Below are positions 45,842 through 55,281 of a stretch of 64,000 nucleotides of DNA, piece after piece. The notes under the pieces were generated by a model, which was given only the letters and a program-made list of their open reading frames with translations, did no database searches and was not told the DNA's origin. The DNA is from Lysobacter avium (GTDB lineage Bacteria > Pseudomonadota > Gammaproteobacteria > Xanthomonadales > Xanthomonadaceae), in the NCBI RefSeq assembly GCF_015209745.1, contig NZ_CP063657.1, positions 1,674,001 to 1,738,000 of the forward strand, given 5' to 3'. The translations under genes and the position numbers were made by a program. Positions within the stretch are counted from its first letter, which is position 1. Each line of letters starts with the position of its first letter.

Positions 45842-47715
45842 CCGTTACTCCGTGTGCCGTCATCCGGCCCGCTGCCCGCTTCTTCCAGTCCGTGCAAGGT
45901 CGCGTAGATGCGTTCAGCCAAAGCCGCATTGATACCCTCGACCCGCGAGATTTCTTCCACTCCGGCGCCCTTGAGTCCACCCAGGCCGCCGAAGTGTCGC
46001 AACAGGTTACCGCGTCGACGCGGGCCAATACCGGGAATATCTTCCAGCCGGCTTGAATTGCGTACTTTCTGGCGACGACCCCGGTGACCGGTGATCGCGA
46101 AGCGGTGGGCCTCGTCGCGCACCTGCTGGACCAGCTGCAATGCCGGCGAGTCGGCGCCGGGATGCAGGGTGCGCCCGTCAGGCAGCAGCAGATCCTCATC
46201 ACCCGGACGCCGGGCCGGTCCCTTGGCCACGCCGACCAGCACGACGCTGTGGATGTCGAGCTCGTCGAGCACCGCGCGGGCCTGGGCGACCTGCCCGGCG
46301 CCGCCGTCGATCAACAGGACGTCAGGCAACACCCCCGCCGGCTTTCCCTGGGCGGCGATTGCACGCTTGAACCTGCGGCTCAGCGCCTGATGCATCGCGG
46401 CGTAGTCGTCGCCCGGCTCGATGCCGGCGATGTTGAAGCGGCGGTACTGGCCGCGCACCGGGCCTTCCGCGTCGAACACCACGCACGATGCCACGGTCGC
46501 CTCGCCCATGGTGTGGCTGATGTCGAAACATTCGATCCGCCCGGGCAATTCGTCCATGCCGAGCATCTTCTGCAGGTCCTGAGCGCGTGCCAGCTGGGCG
46601 GCGTGGCTGGTGCGCTCGCTGGCCAGGGTGATCTGGGCGTTGCGGCGTGCCAGATCCAGATAGCCGGCCCGGTCGCCGCGCACGTTCCAACGCAACTGCA
46701 CTCGCCGCTCCCCCGCGCTCGACAGTGCTTCCTCGATCAGCTGGCGATCGGGAATGTCGCGGTCCAGGACGATTTCGCCCGGCGGCATATGCTCGCCGTA
46801 GTACTGCGAGACGAATGCCGCCAGCACTTCCTCGGCGCTCTCGCTGCCGTTGGTCCGCGGGAAGAACGAGCGGGTGCCCAGATTGCGGCCGTCGCGGAAC
46901 GCCAGCAGCATCACGCACGCCGCGCTGCCCTGCATCGCCACGGCCAGCACGTCCAGATCGGCCGCACGCCCGTCAACGTACTGGCGCGCCTGCAGGGTGC
47001 GGATGGAACCCAGCAGGTCGCGCAGCCGCGCAGCCTCCTCGAACGCCAGGCGCGCGCTGGCGGCCTCCATCGCGCGGCCGATCTCGTCGGTCAGCTCGTC
47101 GCTGCGGCCTTCCAGCATCAGCACGGCGCGGCGCACGCTCTCGGCGTAGGCCTCCGCGTCGACCAGCCCGACGCAGGGGCCGCTGCAGCGGCCAATCTGG
47201 TATTGCAGGCACGGTCGGGTGCGGTTGGCGAACACGCTGGCGTCGCAGCTGCGCAGCTTGAACAGCTTGTGGATCAGGTTGAGCGTGTCGCGCACGGCAC
47301 CGACACTGGCGTACGGACCAAAGTAGCGCCCGGGCACCGAGCGCGGCCCACGGTGCATCGTTATGCGCGGCCACTCCTCGTTGGTCAGCAGCACGTAGGG
47401 GTAGCTTTTGTCGTCCCGCAGCAGGACGTTGTAACGGGGCTTCAGCGACTTGATCAGCTCATTTTCGAGGATCAAGGCCTCCGTCTCGGTGCGGGTGACC
47501 GTGACCTCCATGCGCGCCGTCTGCGCGAGCATGGACATGATCCGGGCCGACTTCGGGGTCGCGTTGAAGTAGCTCGACACGCGGTTGCGCAGGGCGCTGG
47601 CCTTGCCCACGTACAGCGCCTTGTCATCGGCACTGATCATCCGGTACACACCCGGTGCAGTGCTCAATGTCCTGGCAAACGCCTTGCCGTCGAATGGGGG
47701 AGCTGCCTTGGTCAT
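45838..47715 (-). CDS. uvrC: Excinuclease ABC subunit C
   Basis: UvrC makes both incisions in nucleotide excision repair after UvrAB damage recognition. I chose the ATG at 47715 (MTKAAPPFDGKAFARTLSTA), giving 625 residues; the frame is open to 47760. The GIY-YIG nuclease domain comes first (APGVYRMISADDKALYVGKA, about 18-95). Next are the UVR domain that binds UvrB (about 205-240), the RNase H-like 3'-5' endonuclease domain (IECFDISHTMGEATVASCVV; LLIDGGAGQVAQA) and a C-terminal helix-hairpin-helix pair (LEDIPGIGPRRRGNLLRHFG). It is coupled to pgsA. Confidence 0.95.
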   Translation of the reverse strand: MTKAAPPFDGKAFARTLSTAPGVYRMISADDKALYVGKASALRNRVSSYFNATPKSARIMSMLAQTARMEVTVTRTETEALILENELIKSLKPRYNVLLRDDKSYPYVLLTNEEWPRITMHRGPRSVPGRYFGPYASVGAVRDTLNLIHKLFKLRSCDASVFANRTRPCLQYQIGRCSGPCVGLVDAEAYAESVRRAVLMLEGRSDELTDEIGRAMEAASARLAFEEAARLRDLLGSIRTLQARQYVDGRAADLDVLAVAMQGSAACVMLLAFRDGRNLGTRSFFPRTNGSESAEEVLAAFVSQYYGEHMPPGEIVLDRDIPDRQLIEEALSSAGERRVQLRWNVRGDRAGYLDLARRNAQITLASERTSHAAQLARAQDLQKMLGMDELPGRIECFDISHTMGEATVASCVVFDAEGPVRGQYRRFNIAGIEPGDDYAAMHQALSRRFKRAIAAQGKPAGVLPDVLLIDGGAGQVAQARAVLDELDIHSVVLVGVAKGPARRPGDEDLLLPDGRTLHPGADSPALQLVQQVRDEAHRFAITGHRGRRQKVRNSSRLEDIPGIGPRRRGNLLRHFGGLGGLKGAGVEEISRVEGINAALAERIYATLHGLEEAGSGPDDGTRSNG

Positions 47716-47909
47716 GCACCTCGGCCCGTCGCGGCGGATCCCGGCCCTGTTGAAGCCCACGTGGGTGCTCGGACCACAAGCCCGCGCTGGTCATGACGAT
47801 GGGATAAGGACGAAAGGGTAAACATGTACTCCATGGATGGGGCAGATTATGCGTCAGGGCAAGCCTCAGCAGACCTCCACAAGCCGATACCAGGACACCC
47901 CGCACACCG

Positions 47910-49250
47910 ATGACAGCAGAAACCGAACCGCCCCTGCCCGCTTCCGGATCGCCGGCTGCGCCAACCGCGAGCCCTGCCGGCGACGTCCGCGCAGCGGCGC
48001 TGACACGTCGGAAGCGCATCGCAGTTGGCATGCTGGCGGTGGCCGCCGCTGTTTTCGCCGTCGGTACCTGGCTGCGCATCACCCACCCGCATTGGGGGTT
48101 CGACCTGCTGGTGGCGATGGCCGAGGCGGCAATGGTCGGCGGGTTGGCGGACTGGTTCGCGGTGGTGGCCCTGTTCCGGCATCCGCTTGGCCAGCGCTGG
48201 ATTCCGCACACTGCCATCATTCCCAACAAGAAGGTTGCGCTGGGCCGTGCGCTGGCGAATTTCATCAGCGATCACTTCCTGGAAAGTGGCGAAGTGCTGC
48301 GGCGCGTCGAGCAGTTCGACCCTGGCAAACGTCTCGCGGCCGCCTTGGCCAATCCGGTCCACGCACAGACGATCGGCAAGTTCGCGGTCAACGTCGTGCC
48401 GCACTTGCTGCAATTGATGGACAGCGAGCGCCTGCACCGTTTCCTGCTCGGACTGGTGCGCGAGCAACTGCAGCGCGCCGATGTCGCCGACCTGGGCAGC
48501 CAGCTGCTGGAAGTGATGACCCAGGACCGCCGCCACCAGGCGCTTCTGGACAGCGTGCTGCGCGACCTGGGCGACGTGCTGGCCGACGAAGATACCCAAC
48601 ACCTGATCGCGAGCAAGATCTCGCCGCAATTGTGGTCGGTACTGCGCCTGACCCGTCTCGACGACGCCGTGGCGGAGAAACTCGCGGCCAAGATCATCGC
48701 CGGGATCAGCGACCTGATCAGCGACATGGCCGAAGACCCCTCGCACGAGCTGCGGTTGCGATTTGACGACTACGTGGATGCGTTCATCGATCGCCTGCGT
48801 ACCGACCCGTCCCTGCAGCAGAAGGTCTCCGCCCTGCGCGACCGCGTGCTCGACGATCCGGCACTCGCGCGCTACCTGCGCCAGTCCTGGATCCAGGTGC
48901 TGGACTGGGTGCGCGATGACCTGCAGCGTGACGATTCGGCGATTGCGGGCAAGGTGGCGGACGCCTCACGCGCGATCGGCGACAAGTTGGGGAGCGATCC
49001 GGAGGTGCAGGGCTGGCTGAACCGGTGGGTGCTGGACACGCTGGGACCGCTGATCGACAAGTACCGCGGAGCTATCCGCGACTTCATTGTCGAGCGCGTG
49101 GAGCGCTGGGATACCCGCGAACTGGTGCGTGAACTGGAATTGAGCGTCGGCAGCGACCTGCAGTACATCCGCTACAACGGCACCGCAATCGGGGCACTGA
49201 TCGGCGGGCTGCTGTACGCGACGGTGCGCCTGATCGAGTGGCTCGCATGA
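47910..49250 (+). CDS. DUF445 family membrane protein
   Basis: The 446-residue product has a Pro/Ala-rich N-terminus (about 1-28) and an N-terminal transmembrane helix (about 38-56). The DUF445 signature region follows (AMAEAAMVGGLADWFAVVALF, FRHPLGQRWIPHTAIIPNKK), then a long helical domain, and a C-terminal hydrophobic helix after YIRYNGTAIGALIGGLLYA. The family (E. coli YjiN-like) is widespread and uncharacterised. It diverges from uvrC across 194 bases in which I see no further gene, and its stop overlaps the potassium channel start by four bases (ATGA). Confidence 0.85.
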   Translation: MTAETEPPLPASGSPAAPTASPAGDVRAAALTRRKRIAVGMLAVAAAVFAVGTWLRITHPHWGFDLLVAMAEAAMVGGLADWFAVVALFRHPLGQRWIPHTAIIPNKKVALGRALANFISDHFLESGEVLRRVEQFDPGKRLAAALANPVHAQTIGKFAVNVVPHLLQLMDSERLHRFLLGLVREQLQRADVADLGSQLLEVMTQDRRHQALLDSVLRDLGDVLADEDTQHLIASKISPQLWSVLRLTRLDDAVAEKLAAKIIAGISDLISDMAEDPSHELRLRFDDYVDAFIDRLRTDPSLQQKVSALRDRVLDDPALARYLRQSWIQVLDWVRDDLQRDDSAIAGKVADASRAIGDKLGSDPEVQGWLNRWVLDTLGPLIDKYRGAIRDFIVERVERWDTRELVRELELSVGSDLQYIRYNGTAIGALIGGLLYATVRLIEWLA

Positions 49251-50482
49251 TCGCGGGTGAGTCCGCCCGCAAGATCGCGGTGCGGCCGATCGCGCGGGTC
49301 CGTGCTCTGATGCGCCGCTGGTACTCGGTGCTGCACGGCGACAGCTGGTTTCCGCACGTGCCGCTCGCCGTCGCCCTCGCCACCGGCGGTGTGCTGCTGC
49401 TGCGTCTGGACTTCGGCGCGGACTGGCGGACCTACCTGCACGGAATGCTGGACGGTCACTTCGCGGTCCGACCGCAGCGGCTGCCCGGACTGCTGATCGG
49501 CGGCGGCATGCTGATCATGGCCGGCGGACTGCTCTCGCGCTCCCGGCTTGCCTGGAGCATGGCGCTGCTGTTCGCCCTTACCGGCGTTACCAGCCTGCTG
49601 CTTGGGCAGGCCCAGTCGCACCTGCTGCTGGCCTACTTCGTGGTCATGCTGCTGGCACTGTTCATCGCCTGGCGACAATTCGACCGCAGCAGTGTTGCCG
49701 CCAGCACCCTGTTCGCGGTTACGTCCGTCGTCATGCTGCTGATGTACGCGACCTTTGGCGCCTACTATCTGGGTGGCGATTTCGATCCACCGATCACCGA
49801 CCTGGTCAGCGCCCTCTACTACGCCATGGTCACCATGAGCACCGTCGGCTTCGGCGACATCACGCCGCAGACGTCGGAAACCAAACTGTTCACCATTTCG
49901 GTCATCGTCCTGGGCGTCGCGGTGTTCGCGACCTCACTCACCGCCGTCATCGCGCCGATGGTCAGCAACAGCCTGAAACGCATCGTTACGCAAAAGGGGA
50001 CACGCATGAAGCGGGAAGATCATTTCGTCGTCATCGGCAGCGGCCCGCTGGCGATCAATACCGCGCGGGAACTGGCACGCCGTGGCAACAAGGTGACCCG
50101 CCTGCTGCGCACGGTGCCCGAGGACAGCGACAGCCGCGAGATGGACATCGTGGTGGGCGACCCCAGCAGCACCGAGGTCTTGCGCGAGGCCGGCGCGGAC
50201 CGCGCGGAGGCGGTCCTGGCGATGCTGGTGGACGACTCGGAGAATGCCTTCGTGATCCTTGCGGTGAAGGAGCTGGGCGGCAAGGCGCGCACCGTGGCCG
50301 CCGTCAACGATGCCAAGCACCTGAGCCGGGTCAAGCTGGCCCAACCCGACGTGGTGATCTCACCGCAGGTGCTGGGTGGCGAACTGACCGCCATGCTGCT
50401 CAGCGGCGAGGAAGTGACCCCGGACTTCGTGATGAAGCACGTGTTCCAGCGCAAGGACGAGCCTGCAGGACCGCCTGTGTGA
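49247..50482 (+). CDS. Potassium channel protein with cytoplasmic RCK/TrkA-N domain (Kch-like)
   Basis: The 411-residue product resembles E. coli Kch (417 residues). It has about six transmembrane helices (about 30-235), a pore loop with the K+ selectivity filter TVGFGD (residues 199-204) and a cytoplasmic TrkA-N/RCK domain (about 262-390) starting DHFVVIGSGPLAINTARELA, a nucleotide-binding Rossmann fold in which GxGxxA is altered to GSGPLA. An in-frame Met (M253) precedes the RCK part; E. coli Kch also has an internal start making free RCK domain. The ATG overlapping the DUF445 stop was chosen over an upstream GTG at 49238. Confidence 0.88.
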   Translation: MIAGESARKIAVRPIARVRALMRRWYSVLHGDSWFPHVPLAVALATGGVLLLRLDFGADWRTYLHGMLDGHFAVRPQRLPGLLIGGGMLIMAGGLLSRSRLAWSMALLFALTGVTSLLLGQAQSHLLLAYFVVMLLALFIAWRQFDRSSVAASTLFAVTSVVMLLMYATFGAYYLGGDFDPPITDLVSALYYAMVTMSTVGFGDITPQTSETKLFTISVIVLGVAVFATSLTAVIAPMVSNSLKRIVTQKGTRMKREDHFVVIGSGPLAINTARELARRGNKVTRLLRTVPEDSDSREMDIVVGDPSSTEVLREAGADRAEAVLAMLVDDSENAFVILAVKELGGKARTVAAVNDAKHLSRVKLAQPDVVISPQVLGGELTAMLLSGEEVTPDFVMKHVFQRKDEPAGPPV

Positions 50483-50587
50483 GTCCTGACTGGCCGGGGT
50501 TCGTATCGGCTTGTGTGACGCCGGCGGATGACTGTTGGAACGCCGATCGCGAAGACTGCGTCGAACGGAACGCGTCAGGGCTCTGAG

Positions 50588-51382
50588 CTAGCGTGCCTGC
50601 ATCAATGCCTCGGCCCGGGCAAGGTCTTCGGCCGTATCCACACCGGGCGGGAAGGGTTCGGGCGTCAGCGCCACTGCAATGCGGTGCCCGGCCTCGAGTG
50701 CGCGCAGCTGCTCCAGCAGTTCGATCTGCTCCAGGCGGCCCGGTGGCATGGCCGCGAAACGCTGCAGGAACCCGGCCCGATACGCGTAAATTCCGATATG
50801 CCGCAGCCACGGACCGCCTTCGGGCATCCGCGTGCAATCGCTGGTAAATGCCTGGCGCGGCCACGGCACCGGCGCACGGCTGAAGTAGAGCGCGTCGCCG
50901 CCCGTCGCGCGCACCAGCTTGACCGCGTTCGGATCCAGCAACGTTTCGACGTCATCAATCGGCGCCGCCAGGGTCGCCATTTCCGCGCCGCTGCCGGCGA
51001 GCAGCGCAGCCACCGCGCCAATCCCCGCAGCGGGCGCGAAGGGCTCGTCGCCCTGCAGGTTCACCACGATCGTGTCATCGCCCCAGCCGGCGATGCGTGC
51101 GCACTCGGCGAGACGATCGGTGCCGGACGCGTGCGCCGCGGATGTCATCGCCACCTGCACGCCCGCGCCCTGCAGCGCCTCGGCAATGCGCACGTCATCC
51201 GCAGCGACCCAGACCTCGCGTGCCCCCGCCGCCAGCGCGCGGCGGGCGACGTGCAGCACCATCGGTTCGCCCGCTATCAAGCGCAGTGGCTTGCCGGGCA
51301 GACGGGTTGCGTCGTGGCGCGCCGGGATAGCGACAACGAAGTCGAGGGCGTCGCCCGTCGCCTTGTCGGTCGCCGTACTCAT
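50588..51382 (-). CDS. kdsB: 3-deoxy-manno-octulosonate cytidylyltransferase
   Basis: KdsB activates Kdo with CTP to CMP-Kdo for lipopolysaccharide inner-core synthesis. The 264-residue product has the nucleotidyltransferase start [18 protein letters not shown], the [10 protein letters not shown] motif, VNLQGDEPF and the late [13 protein letters not shown], all typical of the enzyme. A short polar leader (about 14 residues) precedes the fold. It is the last gene of the comEC-exbB-exbD-msbA-lpxK-kdsB run, and its ATG overlaps the lpxK stop by four bases. Confidence 0.95.
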   Translation of the reverse strand: MSTATDKATGDALDFVVAIPARHDATRLPGKPLRLIAGEPMVLHVARRALAAGAREVWVAADDVRIAEALQGAGVQVAMTSAAHASGTDRLAECARIAGWGDDTIVVNLQGDEPFAPAAGIGAVAALLAGSGAEMATLAAPIDDVETLLDPNAVKLVRATGGDALYFSRAPVPWPRQAFTSDCTRMPEGGPWLRHIGIYAYRAGFLQRFAAMPPGRLEQIELLEQLRALEAGHRIAVALTPEPFPPGVDTAEDLARAEALMQAR

Positions 51383-52407
51383 GTTTTGCCCACCTGCCCG
51401 ATCCGATCCAGCAGTGACACCCAGAACCCTTCAGGCAACTCCGCACTGACCGGGACGCTGAAGAACGCATCGGTCGCGAACCCGGCGCACTTGACCGCGT
51501 CCTTCTCGGTCATCAGCACCGGCAGTGGACTGCCGAACTGGAAGTCCTCGGCACGATAGCGGTGGTGGTCGGCAAAGGCATGCGGCACCACCGCGATGTC
51601 CAGCGCCCGCAGCATCGCGAAGAAACGCTCGGGATTGCCGATTCCGGCCACCGCGTGCACGCGATGCCCGGCAAAAGCCGACAACGGACGCGGCCTGCCC
51701 CCCAGCACGGGCACGGCATCGTGGCTGGCCAGCCGCATCGGCCATTCGCCAAACCCCGTGCCATTGACGTCGCTGACGGGCGCATTGGCCACGTTGATGA
51801 CACGGAAGTCGCAGGCATTACCGCGTGGCGGCAGCTCGCGCAGCGGTCCGGCAGGAAGCAGGCGGCCATTGCCATAACGGCGCGCACCGTCGACCACCTC
51901 GATCTCGATATCGCGCTTGAGCCGGTAGTGCTGCAGGCCGTCATCGCACAGGATGATGTCGCAGCCGGCCTTTGCCAGCGCGGCCGCCGCTGCCGCCCGG
52001 TCACGATCGGCGCGCAGCTTGACACCGGTACGACGCGCCATCAGTACCGGCTCGTCGCCGCCTACGTTCGGCGCGGTGGCCGCCTCCACCCACACCGGTG
52101 ATCCCGCGTCGGTGCGGCCGTAACCGCGGCTGGCAATACCCGGCGTCCACCCCTCCTGCTGCAGCCGCATTGCCAGCGCGATGGTCAACGGAGTCTTGCC
52201 TGCGCCACCGGCGGTGATGTTGCCCACCACCAGCACCGGCACGCCCGGATGGCGGCGCCGCAACAGGCCCACACGGTAGGACCAGCGCCGCATGCCGGTA
52301 AGGATTCCGTACAGCCACGCCAGCGCACTCGCAAACAGCGGCACCGGAAGATCGCTGTACCAGTACGCCGGCTGATGCTCGCGCCGACGAGCGGGGCCTG
52401 TGCTCAT
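51379..52407 (-). CDS. lpxK: Tetraacyldisaccharide 4'-kinase
   Basis: LpxK phosphorylates the 4' position of the lipid A disaccharide precursor to give lipid IVA. The 342-residue product has an N-terminal membrane-associated helix ([18 protein letters not shown]), a P-loop [23 protein letters not shown], and the [19 protein letters not shown] segment with the catalytic Asp region. It overlaps both msbA upstream and kdsB downstream by four bases, so lipid A phosphorylation and flipping are encoded together. Confidence 0.95.
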   Translation of the reverse strand: MSTGPARRREHQPAYWYSDLPVPLFASALAWLYGILTGMRRWSYRVGLLRRRHPGVPVLVVGNITAGGAGKTPLTIALAMRLQQEGWTPGIASRGYGRTDAGSPVWVEAATAPNVGGDEPVLMARRTGVKLRADRDRAAAAAALAKAGCDIILCDDGLQHYRLKRDIEIEVVDGARRYGNGRLLPAGPLRELPPRGNACDFRVINVANAPVSDVNGTGFGEWPMRLASHDAVPVLGGRPRPLSAFAGHRVHAVAGIGNPERFFAMLRALDIAVVPHAFADHHRYRAEDFQFGSPLPVLMTEKDAVKCAGFATDAFFSVPVSAELPEGFWVSLLDRIGQVGKT

Positions 52408-54152
52408 TGCGGCTCCCGGAACTGCATGCGGTGCAGGTGGGCGTACAGTCCGTCGCGCGCCAGCAGCTCGTCGTGGGTGCCGCGCTCGACGATCCGGCCC
52501 TCGTCAAGCACCAGCACCTGGTCGGCGTGCTCGATGGTCGACAGGCGGTGGGCGATCACCAGTGTGGTGCGGTCAGGCATCAGTCGCTCCAAAGCGTCCT
52601 GTACCAGTCGTTCCGACTCGGTATCCAGGGCGGCGGTTGCCTCGTCAAGGATCAGGATCGGCGCGTCCTTCAACATCGCCCTGGCGATCGCCAGGCGCTG
52701 GCGCTGGCCACCCGAGAGGCTGCTGCCCTTGGCACCAATCGGGCTGTCGACACCGCCCGGCAGGCGCTCAACGAACTCGGCCGCGTTGGCACCGCGTATC
52801 GCCGCCTCCAGGCGATCGGCCGGAGGCTGCTCGAGCTCTCCGTAAGCCACGTTCGCCGCGATGGTGCCGTCAAACAGCATCACGTGCTGGCCGACCAGGG
52901 CGATCTGCCGACGCAGGTCCGCCAGCGGATAGACGTCCAGGGGTTGGTCGTCCACCAGTATCTGGCCGGACTCGACCTCATAGAACCGCGGGATCAGCTT
53001 GATCAGGGTCGATTTGCCACTCCCCGACCGGCCGACGATCGCCGTCACCGTGCCGGGCGTGGCCACGAAACTGACATCGGTGAGGGCGTTGCTGGCCTGG
53101 CCGGGATAGCGCGCACACACGTCGCGGAATTCGATCTTGCCGCGGGCGCGCCGGAGGGGCTGCGTCCCGGTGTCGGGCTCATCGTCGGCATCGATGACAT
53201 CAAACAGGCGCTGCGCCGATGCGACACCGCGCTGGAGCATGCCCTGCACGTTGGTGAGCTGCTTCAGGGCCGGGATGATCGCCATCATCGAGGTCATCAG
53301 GACCACGAAGCTGCCTGCATCCATCCGCCCCGCCTGCGCTTCGCGGCCGGCAAAGAACAGCAGCATCGCCAGGCCCACCGCGCCCATCAACTGCACCAGC
53401 GCCGACGAGATGCTGCGGGTGGACTCCACCTTCATGCTCAGCTTCAGATGGTGGTTGGCCTGATCGGTATAACGTTCCAGCTCCACTCCCTGCGCGCCGT
53501 AGACCTTGACCTCCTGCTGGTTCGCCAAGGCCTGGTCGGCCGACTGCAGCAGCTGCGCGCCGCTTTCCTGGATGCGGTGGCTGACCCGCCGGTAGCGCCG
53601 GCCGACCTTGTCCATCACCCACCCCAGCGGCGGCGCAAGGATCAGGATCAGGATCGTGACCTGCCAACTGGTCCACAGCATCACTCCGACCATCACGATG
53701 GCCTGCAGGGACTGCTGCAGCATGACCTTCATCGCATCGATGGCCGCCTGCGCGACCTGGTCACTGTCGGAGCTGAGCTTGATCAGCATCGAGGGGACCG
53801 GCTCGGCATCGAAGCGCTGGCCGGGCAGTCGCAGGTACTTGCCCAGCACCTGGACGCGCAGGTCGCGGGCAATGCTGCGGCCCGCCCGGGCCATGCTGAT
53901 GTCGGTCAGGTAACCGGCAACGCCGCGAGCCACGAACAGGCCCACGATCGCCAGCGGCAGCACCAGACTGGCCGCGGCGTCCCTGGCGATAAAGGTCTGG
54001 TTGATGATCGGGCGCATCAGCCAGGTGAAGCCGCCCCCCGCCAGCGCCTCGATCACCATTCCCACCAGACCGACCCCGAGCAGGGCCCGATACGGCGTCG
54101 ACAAGGTCAGCAGCCGCCGGTAGATCTGCCAGGGCGAGGTGGCTTCCGTCAC
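52404..54152 (-). CDS. msbA: Lipid A export ATP-binding/permease protein MsbA
   Basis: MsbA is an ABC half-transporter that flips core-lipid A to the periplasmic face of the inner membrane. The 582-residue product has an exporter-type transmembrane domain (about 1-320, six helices) and a nucleotide-binding domain with Walker [19 protein letters not shown], signature [16 protein letters not shown], Walker [13 protein letters not shown] and the H-loop [13 protein letters not shown]. Length and the adjacent lpxK identify it. It overlaps exbD and lpxK by four bases each. Confidence 0.95.
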   Translation of the reverse strand: MTEATSPWQIYRRLLTLSTPYRALLGVGLVGMVIEALAGGGFTWLMRPIINQTFIARDAAASLVLPLAIVGLFVARGVAGYLTDISMARAGRSIARDLRVQVLGKYLRLPGQRFDAEPVPSMLIKLSSDSDQVAQAAIDAMKVMLQQSLQAIVMVGVMLWTSWQVTILILILAPPLGWVMDKVGRRYRRVSHRIQESGAQLLQSADQALANQQEVKVYGAQGVELERYTDQANHHLKLSMKVESTRSISSALVQLMGAVGLAMLLFFAGREAQAGRMDAGSFVVLMTSMMAIIPALKQLTNVQGMLQRGVASAQRLFDVIDADDEPDTGTQPLRRARGKIEFRDVCARYPGQASNALTDVSFVATPGTVTAIVGRSGSGKSTLIKLIPRFYEVESGQILVDDQPLDVYPLADLRRQIALVGQHVMLFDGTIAANVAYGELEQPPADRLEAAIRGANAAEFVERLPGGVDSPIGAKGSSLSGGQRQRLAIARAMLKDAPILILDEATAALDTESERLVQDALERLMPDRTTLVIAHRLSTIEHADQVLVLDEGRIVERGTHDELLARDGLYAHLHRMQFREPQ

Positions 54153-54592
54153 CGACGAACGTCCTCGCCGGCGGCATCCGCTTCCGGCGACGCAGTGGCG
54201 GTCATGATCCTGCGGAAGCCGAGCTGGCCGAGCGCGTCATACACCGTCACCACCGCCTGATAGGGCGTGCGCGCATCCGCCCGCAGCATCACGGGACGTT
54301 CGCGCTCCGTACCGGCGACTTCCGCGAGCGTCGCTTTCAACGAATCGACGTCGTTGCGCAACACCTCGCGGTCATCAACGAAGTAGCGCCCGTCCGCGTT
54401 CACCAGCACCACCAGCGGTTGGGTCGCCTCCACCTGCTCGCCGGTCGCACGCGGCAGTTCAAGCTGGATTACCGAGCGCGCGTCGAACGTGGCGGTGACC
54501 ACGAAAAAGATGATCATCACCAGAATCACGTCGATCAGCGGAACGAGGCTGATCTCCGGTTCGTCATCGGCCCGTTGGTCGCGGATGCGCAT
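54149..54592 (-). CDS. exbD: ExbD/TolR family biopolymer transport protein
   Basis: The 147-residue protein has one N-terminal transmembrane helix preceded by EISLVPLIDVILVMIIFFV, which contains the conserved membrane Asp that carries protons, and a periplasmic C-terminal domain (about 45-140). With ExbB it converts proton motive force into motion for an outer-membrane energiser. No tonB or tol-pal genes are adjacent, so whether it serves TonB or another partner is open. It overlaps msbA and lies 6 bases after exbB. Confidence 0.9.
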   Translation of the reverse strand: MRIRDQRADDEPEISLVPLIDVILVMIIFFVVTATFDARSVIQLELPRATGEQVEATQPLVVLVNADGRYFVDDREVLRNDVDSLKATLAEVAGTERERPVMLRADARTPYQAVVTVYDALGQLGFRRIMTATASPEADAAGEDVRR

Positions 54593-54598
54593 GGGCGG

Positions 54599-55255
54599 TC
54601 AGTCCACCAATGCGGGAGTGCGCAGCTGCGCTTTCACCGCCGGCGCGACGGGGCGCGTCTTTTCCAGGGTGTCCAGCAGCTGGATCGCCTCGTGCTCCAT
54701 CTCGACGATGTAACCGGCGATGCGGCCGCGGTACCAGCGATGCGCCATCAGCGCGGGAATGGCGACCACCATGCCCGCCGCGGTGCAGACCAGCGCCTTG
54801 CCTATTCCGCCAGCCAGCTGGTTCACGTCGCCTATGCCGTGGTCGAGGATGCCCAGGAACAGCTGGATCATGCCCACCACGGTGCCAAACAGGCCGAGCA
54901 GTGGTCCTGCAGAGGCTACCGAGCCCAGCGTGTTCAGGTAGCGCTCCATCTTGTGCACAAGATGGCGACCGACATCCTCGATACGCTCGCGGATCTGCTC
55001 GCGCGGTCGGTCACGCACGTCCAGGGCCGCGGCCAGCAATTCGCCCAGCGGCGATGTTGCCCGCAGTGAGTCGATGTGGGCCGGGTCGAGGGCCCCACCG
55101 CTGGCCCAGGTGCGAACCTCGTTGCCCAGACCCGGCGGCAGGACATGTGCGCGTCGCAGCGTCCACGCACGCTCCACGATCAGCGCCACGGCCAGCGCCG
55201 ACAGCATCAGGATAGGAATCATCGGCCACCCACCCGCCTTGACCAGTTCCAGCAC
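54599..55255 (-). CDS. exbB: MotA/TolQ/ExbB family proton channel protein
   Basis: I chose a GTG start at 55255 (reading VLELVKAGGWPMIPILMLSA, first residue Met) because GGAGG lies 7 bases upstream. An ATG at 55285 gives ten extra residues in the same frame but lies almost at the comEC stop. The 218-residue product has three transmembrane helices (about 8-30, 105-130, 150-175) and the TolQ/ExbB motif GSVASAGPLLGLFGTVVGMI. It forms the proton channel with ExbD. Gene order comEC-exbB-exbD-msbA is typical of Xanthomonadaceae. Confidence 0.9.
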   Translation of the reverse strand: MLELVKAGGWPMIPILMLSALAVALIVERAWTLRRAHVLPPGLGNEVRTWASGGALDPAHIDSLRATSPLGELLAAALDVRDRPREQIRERIEDVGRHLVHKMERYLNTLGSVASAGPLLGLFGTVVGMIQLFLGILDHGIGDVNQLAGGIGKALVCTAAGMVVAIPALMAHRWYRGRIAGYIVEMEHEAIQLLDTLEKTRPVAPAVKAQLRTPALVD

Positions 55256-55281
55256 GCGCCAACCTCCGGCCCGGGGCCGAT